NCBI RefSeq assembly: GCF_030817415.1
Contig: NZ_JAUSZI010000002.1
Coordinates: forward strand, 5,208,001 to 5,272,000
DNA from: Streptomyces umbrinus
Lineage (GTDB): Bacteria; Actinomycetota; Actinomycetes; Streptomycetales; Streptomycetaceae
DNA: 64,000 nucleotides
Direction: 5' to 3'
Position 1 is the first letter of the stretch, and the number at the start of each line of letters is the position of its first letter. This document shows, one piece after another, positions 60,377 to 64,000 of this stretch. Position numbers and translations under genes: made by a program. Under the pieces are notes generated by a model. That model did no database searches and was not told the origin of the DNA. It worked only from the letters and a program-made list of their open reading frames with translations.

Positions 60377-60958
60377 GGTGCTGACTCCTCTTCGATGCGG
60401 GTGCGGGGCTGTGTGGAGGCGAGTGGGGGGTGTGTGGGGCGCAGGACGTGGGGGAGGAGTTCACCTTCGTCCTTGGAGATGCGGGGCCTCAGAACAGCAG
60501 GCGGCTGTTCGCCTGGTGAAGCGTGTTTCACTGTGAGGTGGCCATGAGTCTCGGGTGGCGATGGGCCAGTGTCAATGGGGCCGACCCCGCATTCCGTTCG
60601 GTCACCCGACTTGATCCGTGTACGGGCGGGCTGCCTGCAGCGGTCGCTTGAGGAGTCGGCTGTGAGCAGAGATTTTCAGGGCTCCTGCCCCTCGGTCGAG
60701 ATCGTCCGAGCCGGGCGGGATCGTCGCCGAGACCGGCCCGAGTGCAGGCCGTGCCTTGACGATTCGTCACGCCGGCAGGTCGTCCGGTGCGGACGGTCGC
60801 TGGTCCCGGTCGGGCAGGAGGGACGGGATCGCGGCTTCGGGAACTGGCCGCGCGCCACCTATTGACCCCGCCACGGACAGAGTCGTAACCTCCGGCTGCT
60901 TGTTCGGCATATGAAAATTTGTGCGCGTGACGCACATGTCTCGTCAGAAGGGGCCCCT
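60377..60958. promoter_or_regulatory. Promoter region with operator-like palindrome
   Basis: These 582 bp contain no gene I can support. Near the right end, TGTGCG-N5-CGCACA (60920-60936) is a perfect 6-bp inverted repeat 23 bp before the ABC binding-protein start. The A/T-rich ATATGAAAATTT just before it may hold the promoter -10 region. No TPP riboswitch or other known riboswitch signature was recognised. Confidence 0.5.
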
Positions 60959-61936
60959 ATGCGAAGGCGCATTCTTGGGCTTGTTGCGGCGGTGGTGACG
61001 GTCGCGGCCGCTGCCGGATGTGGGTCTTCCTCGTCCGGGAGCGGCGATTCGCCGGCCTCGGGTGGGAGCAAGACCACGCAGGTCACAGTGGGGATCATCC
61101 CGATCGTCGATGTGGCACCGCTGTATCTGGGGCAGAAGAAGGGATTCTTCGCCGAGCGCGGAATCGATCTGAAGATGGAACTCGCCCAGGGCGGCGCCGC
61201 GATCGTCCCCGGCGTCGTGAGCGGTCAGTTCCAGTTCGGCTTCAGCAACGTCACTTCACTGATGATCGCCCAGACGAAGGGTGTGCCGATCAAGTCCGTG
61301 GTCAACGGGGTGGCCACCAACGGCAAGATCGGAGCCGATGTCACCGGCGTCGCCGTCAAGAAGGACAGCCCGATCAAGTCGGCCAAGGACCTCGCGGGCA
61401 AGACGGTGGCGGTGAACACCCTGCAGAACATCGGGGACACCACGGTCCGTGAGTCGGTCCGCAAGGCCGGCGGCGACCCCTCCAAGGTCAAGTTCCTGGA
61501 GATGCCCTTCGACCAGATGCCCGCCGCACTCGACGGCGGGCAGGTGGACGCCGCCTGGATGGGCGAGCCCGCGCTGACCATCGCCAAGGGCCAGGGCGCC
61601 CGTGTGGTGGCCTCTCCGTTCGCCGAGACCGACCCGAAGCTCACCGCCGCGACCTACTTCGCCGCCACGAAGCTGACGAAGGAAAACCCGGACCTGGTGA
61701 AGAAGTTCACCGAAGCGATGACCGAGTCGCTGAAGTACGCCTCCGAGCATCCTGACGAGGCACGCCAGATCCTCACCACCTACACCAAGATCGACGGTGC
61801 TGTGCTCAAGAAGCTGACGCTGCCCAGCTGGCCGGCAGCGGTCGACATGGCCTCCCTGGAGAAGCTGGCCGCGCTCGGCGAGGAGGACGGCATCCTCGGC
61901 GACAAGAAGCCGGACCTGGACGCGCTGTTCTCATGA
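60959..61936 (+). CDS. ABC transporter substrate-binding lipoprotein (SsuA/TauA/NrtA-type)
   Basis: A 325-residue lipoprotein anchored by the Cys of VTVAAAAGCGSS (residues about 15-22), then the periplasmic-binding domain with VTVGIIPIVDVAPLYLGQKKGFFAERGIDLKMELA (cited in part), AIVPGVVSGQFQFGFSN and DAAWMGEPALTIAKGQG. The family binds nitrate, sulfonates, taurine, pyrimidine precursors or similar. ATG 60959 is chosen with AGAAGGGG upstream. Its end overlaps the first permease start by four bases, showing coupling. Confidence 0.9.
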   Translation: MRRRILGLVAAVVTVAAAAGCGSSSSGSGDSPASGGSKTTQVTVGIIPIVDVAPLYLGQKKGFFAERGIDLKMELAQGGAAIVPGVVSGQFQFGFSNVTSLMIAQTKGVPIKSVVNGVATNGKIGADVTGVAVKKDSPIKSAKDLAGKTVAVNTLQNIGDTTVRESVRKAGGDPSKVKFLEMPFDQMPAALDGGQVDAAWMGEPALTIAKGQGARVVASPFAETDPKLTAATYFAATKLTKENPDLVKKFTEAMTESLKYASEHPDEARQILTTYTKIDGAVLKKLTLPSWPAAVDMASLEKLAALGEEDGILGDKKPDLDALFS

Positions 61937-62787
61937 CACCGTCGGGAATCGCCTCTGTGAAGACGACGCCCGCCGGGACCGACACCGGTCCCGGCGGTGC
62001 CCGCGCCCCGCGCGGCCTGGGCGGCGCCACCGCTCCGCTGCGCGGGCTGGCCGGACTGGCCGGCCTGGTAGTGGTCCTGGAAGTGCTGCCGCACACCGGA
62101 CTGGTCTCCGCCGACTACCTCCCGCCCGCTTCGGAGATGGCCAGGGCCCTGTGGCACCTGCTGGCCGAGGACACGTTCTGGACCGCACTCGGTGACACCC
62201 TCACCGGCTGGAGTCTGGGCCTCGCCATCGCCGTCGTGGCGGGGGTGGCGGCCGGAATCGTCATCGGCTCCGTTCCCGTGCTGCGGGCGGTCACCGCCTC
62301 CACCATCGAGTTCCTGCGGCCGATCCCGTCCGTGGCGCTGATCCCGGTGGCGGTACTGCTCTACGGCACCGAACTGCGCTCGACGCTGCTCCTCGTGGTG
62401 TATGCCTCGTTCTGGCAGGTGCTCGTCCAGGTGCTGGCCGGCACGCAGGACGTCGACCCGGTTGCGGACGACACCGCCCGCAGCTATCAACTGGGCAGGT
62501 GGGGGCGGGTGCGGTACGTCCTGTGGCCCACCGCACTGCCGTACGTCATGACGGGTGTCCGGCTGGCCTCCACCGTGGCCCTGGTCCTCGCGATCACCGC
62601 GGAACTCGTCATCGGCTCGCCCGGTCTGGGCCACGAGATCGCCGTCGCGCAGACCTCCGGTGCCGTGCCGCGGGTCTACGCGCTGGTGCTGGTCACCGGC
62701 CTGCTCGGCGTCGCCGTCAACCTGGTGGCGCGGGCGGTCGAGCGGCGGGCGCTGCACTGGCACCAGTCTCTGCGCAGGGAGGGATAG
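61933..62787 (+). CDS. ABC transporter permease (SsuC/TauC-type), first
   Basis: A 284-residue inner-membrane permease. The BPD_transp_1 domain has about six helices (from LAGLAGLVVVLEVLP onward); the conserved EAA-like loop is visible as VADDTARSYQLGRWGRVRYVLWPTALPYVMTGVRL. A 30-residue Gly/Pro-rich N-terminal cytoplasmic tail precedes it. The start overlaps the binding protein stop (ATGA). Confidence 0.9.
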   Translation: MTPSGIASVKTTPAGTDTGPGGARAPRGLGGATAPLRGLAGLAGLVVVLEVLPHTGLVSADYLPPASEMARALWHLLAEDTFWTALGDTLTGWSLGLAIAVVAGVAAGIVIGSVPVLRAVTASTIEFLRPIPSVALIPVAVLLYGTELRSTLLLVVYASFWQVLVQVLAGTQDVDPVADDTARSYQLGRWGRVRYVLWPTALPYVMTGVRLASTVALVLAITAELVIGSPGLGHEIAVAQTSGAVPRVYALVLVTGLLGVAVNLVARAVERRALHWHQSLRREG

Positions 62788-62791
62788 CCCG

Positions 62792-63583
62792 ATGACTCAC
62801 ACGACGGTCCTCGCCGTGGCCCGCCGGGCCTTGCTGATCGCGGGTCTGCCCGCGGTCCTGTTCGCCGTGTGGTGGTTCGCCACCGCCGACAGCACCGATT
62901 TCTACCTCCCGCCGCTGTCCACCATCCTGCAGAAGTTCGGAGAGGTCTGGACGGGCGAGCGGCTGGTGTCCGACGTCCTGCCCAGCCTGCTCCGGCTCAC
63001 CGCGGGTTACCTCCTCGCCGTCGTCATCGGCGTCGGGCTGGGCCTGCTGGTCGGTGTGAGCCGTGTCGTACGGGAGGTCCTGGAGCCGGTCCTGGAACTC
63101 TTCCGGGCCATTCCGCCGCCCGTGCTCGTCCCGGTGATCATGCTGTTCGCGGGCATCGGCGACACCATGAAGGTGCTCGTCATCGTCAGCGGCTGCATGT
63201 GGCCGATCCTGCTCAACACGGTCGAGGGCGTCCGCGCGGTCGACGAGGTGCTGAGCGACACCTGCCGGTCCTACGGCATCACCGGCCCTTCCCGGCTGTG
63301 GCATCTGGTGCTGCGCTCGGCCAGCCCGCAGATCGTCACGGGCGCGCGGCAGGCGCTGTCGATAGGGATCATCCTCATGGTCATCAGCGAGATGTTCGCC
63401 GCCAGCAACGGCCTGGGCTTCACCATCGTGCAGTTCCAGCGCTCCTTCGCCATCCCCGAGATGTGGAGCGGCGTACTGCTGCTCGGCCTGCTCGGATTCG
63501 CCATGTCGCTGCTCTTCCGGTTCGCGGAGAGCCGGTTCCTGGCCTGGTACCACGGCCTGCGCCGCGCCCAGCGCAACCCCTGA
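62792..63583 (+). CDS. ABC transporter permease (SsuC/TauC-type), second
   Basis: A 263-residue permease with the same fold as its neighbour: FYLPPLSTILQKFGEVWTG, VLEPVLELFRAIPPPVLVPVIMLF, and EAA loop SDTCRSYGITGPSRLWHLVLRSASPQIVTGARQAL. Two distinct permeases in one operon suggest a heterodimeric channel; many SsuABC systems have only one. ATG 62792 has AGGGAGGG upstream, four bases after the previous stop region. Confidence 0.9.
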   Translation: MTHTTVLAVARRALLIAGLPAVLFAVWWFATADSTDFYLPPLSTILQKFGEVWTGERLVSDVLPSLLRLTAGYLLAVVIGVGLGLLVGVSRVVREVLEPVLELFRAIPPPVLVPVIMLFAGIGDTMKVLVIVSGCMWPILLNTVEGVRAVDEVLSDTCRSYGITGPSRLWHLVLRSASPQIVTGARQALSIGIILMVISEMFAASNGLGFTIVQFQRSFAIPEMWSGVLLLGLLGFAMSLLFRFAESRFLAWYHGLRRAQRNP

Positions 63584-63596
63584 CAAGGAGACGTCG

Positions 63597-64000
63597 ATGC
63601 TTGACGTACGCAACCTGCAAAAGATCTACACCGGACGAAACCGCAACGTCGAAGCACTGCGGAACCTGACTTTCCATATCGGTGCCGGCGAACTGGTCTG
63701 CATGGTGGGCCCGTCGGGATGCGGCAAGACCACCCTGCTCAAATGCATGGCCGGGCTGCTCACCCCCACCACCGGCGAGGTAAGCCTCGACGGCCGTCCG
63801 GTCGCCGGACCGCCGCCCGGCATGGCGGTCGTCTTCCAGGAGTACGGCCGCTCGCTGTTCGCCTGGATGAACGTGCGCGACAACGTCGCCCTGCCGCTGC
63901 GCCGCAAGAAGCTCGGCAAGGCGCGCGAGCGGGAGTTGGTGGACCACGCCCTGGAGGTGGTCGGCCTCTCCGACGCCCACGAGGCATACCCCTGGCAGCT
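63597..64000 (+). CDS. ABC transporter ATP-binding protein (3' end outside window)
   Basis: The first 134 codons of the importer ATPase. Walker A is GPSGCGKTTLLKCMAGLL, the Q-loop is VVFQEYGRSLFAWMNVRDNVALPL; the signature and Walker B lie beyond the window. The Q-loop followed by LFAWMNVRDN is typical of the nitrate/sulfonate/taurine group. ATG 63597 has AAGGAG upstream, 13 bp after the second permease stop. It completes the operon order binding protein, permease, permease, ATPase. Confidence 0.9.
   Translation, partial: MLDVRNLQKIYTGRNRNVEALRNLTFHIGAGELVCMVGPSGCGKTTLLKCMAGLLTPTTGEVSLDGRPVAGPPPGMAVVFQEYGRSLFAWMNVRDNVALPLRRKKLGKARERELVDHALEVVGLSDAHEAYPWQ

Noticed and set aside
60528..60935. 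A 135-codon minus-strand frame in the gap before the ABC operon
   Set aside because: No ribosome binding site and no recognisable domain; it overlaps the probable promoter region.
60377..60958. A riboswitch ahead of the importer, as in thiamine-precursor transporters
   Set aside because: No CTGAGA or other conserved TPP or SAM riboswitch core was found.

Overview
The window is high-GC actinobacterial DNA with strong third-position GC bias, GTG starts and purine-rich ribosome binding sites. It is almost certainly a Streptomyces chromosome: it carries a HrdD-type sigma factor, a three-gene fru operon, butenolide-receptor TetR regulators, FmdB next to MscL, and dozens of copies of an intergenic repeat typical of the genus. 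No rRNA, tRNA or CRISPR was recognised.

Region by region. 0-6.5 kb: a partial K+/H+ antiporter, an MFS pump behind a possible leader-peptide attenuator, a CIRCE-controlled zinc-ribbon protein (likely the Streptomyces Ruc chaperone), methylthioadenosine phosphorylase, a SAF-domain protein, MscL and two small proteins. 6.6-13.7 kb: LtrA, a P1-family peptidase, a TetR/ABC-exporter divergent pair sharing a perfect 18-bp palindrome, an L,D-transpeptidase lipoprotein and a conserved unknown. 13.9-18.1 kb: fruR-fruK-fruA, with a promoter bracketed by two perfect 12-bp operator arms. 18.3-29.4 kb: two MFS drug pumps, each with a regulator, hrdD with a sigma-R type promoter, a GNAT acetyltransferase, a DODA-type dioxygenase/MarR pair and a secreted M6 metalloprotease. 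29.5-31.2 kb: a tandem-duplicated IclR regulator. 31.4-36.5 kb: a compact autoregulator locus (two ScbR/AvaR-type receptors, a P450 and an acyl-CoA oxidase) with several related 18-bp receptor sites. It matches the avenolide (butenolide hormone) locus in content and layout and lacks an AfsA gene. 36.7-41.6 kb: glucarate catabolism (gudD, GntP permease, kdgD, divergent IclR). 41.5-46.7 kb: an MMPL transporter between two NarL-type sensor kinases, one of which lacks its phospho-acceptor histidine.

46.7-59.3 kb is accessory DNA: an IS110-family element, DUF4238 and other hypotheticals, an ATP-grasp protein, a serine recombinase, a seven-gene redox operon under a divergent GntR regulator, and a frameshifted Tn3 transposase remnant abutting an IS3 orfA remnant. 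59.3-64 kb: a secreted esterase-like hydrolase and an SsuABC/TauABC-type ABC importer operon cut by the window end.

Regulation is mostly local. Many metabolic or efflux units are read divergently from their own regulator with a recognisable palindrome between them. The most interesting systems are the putative butenolide hormone locus, the CIRCE-FmdB gene, the histidine-less kinase, and the island operon with a RidA lacking its conserved arginine.
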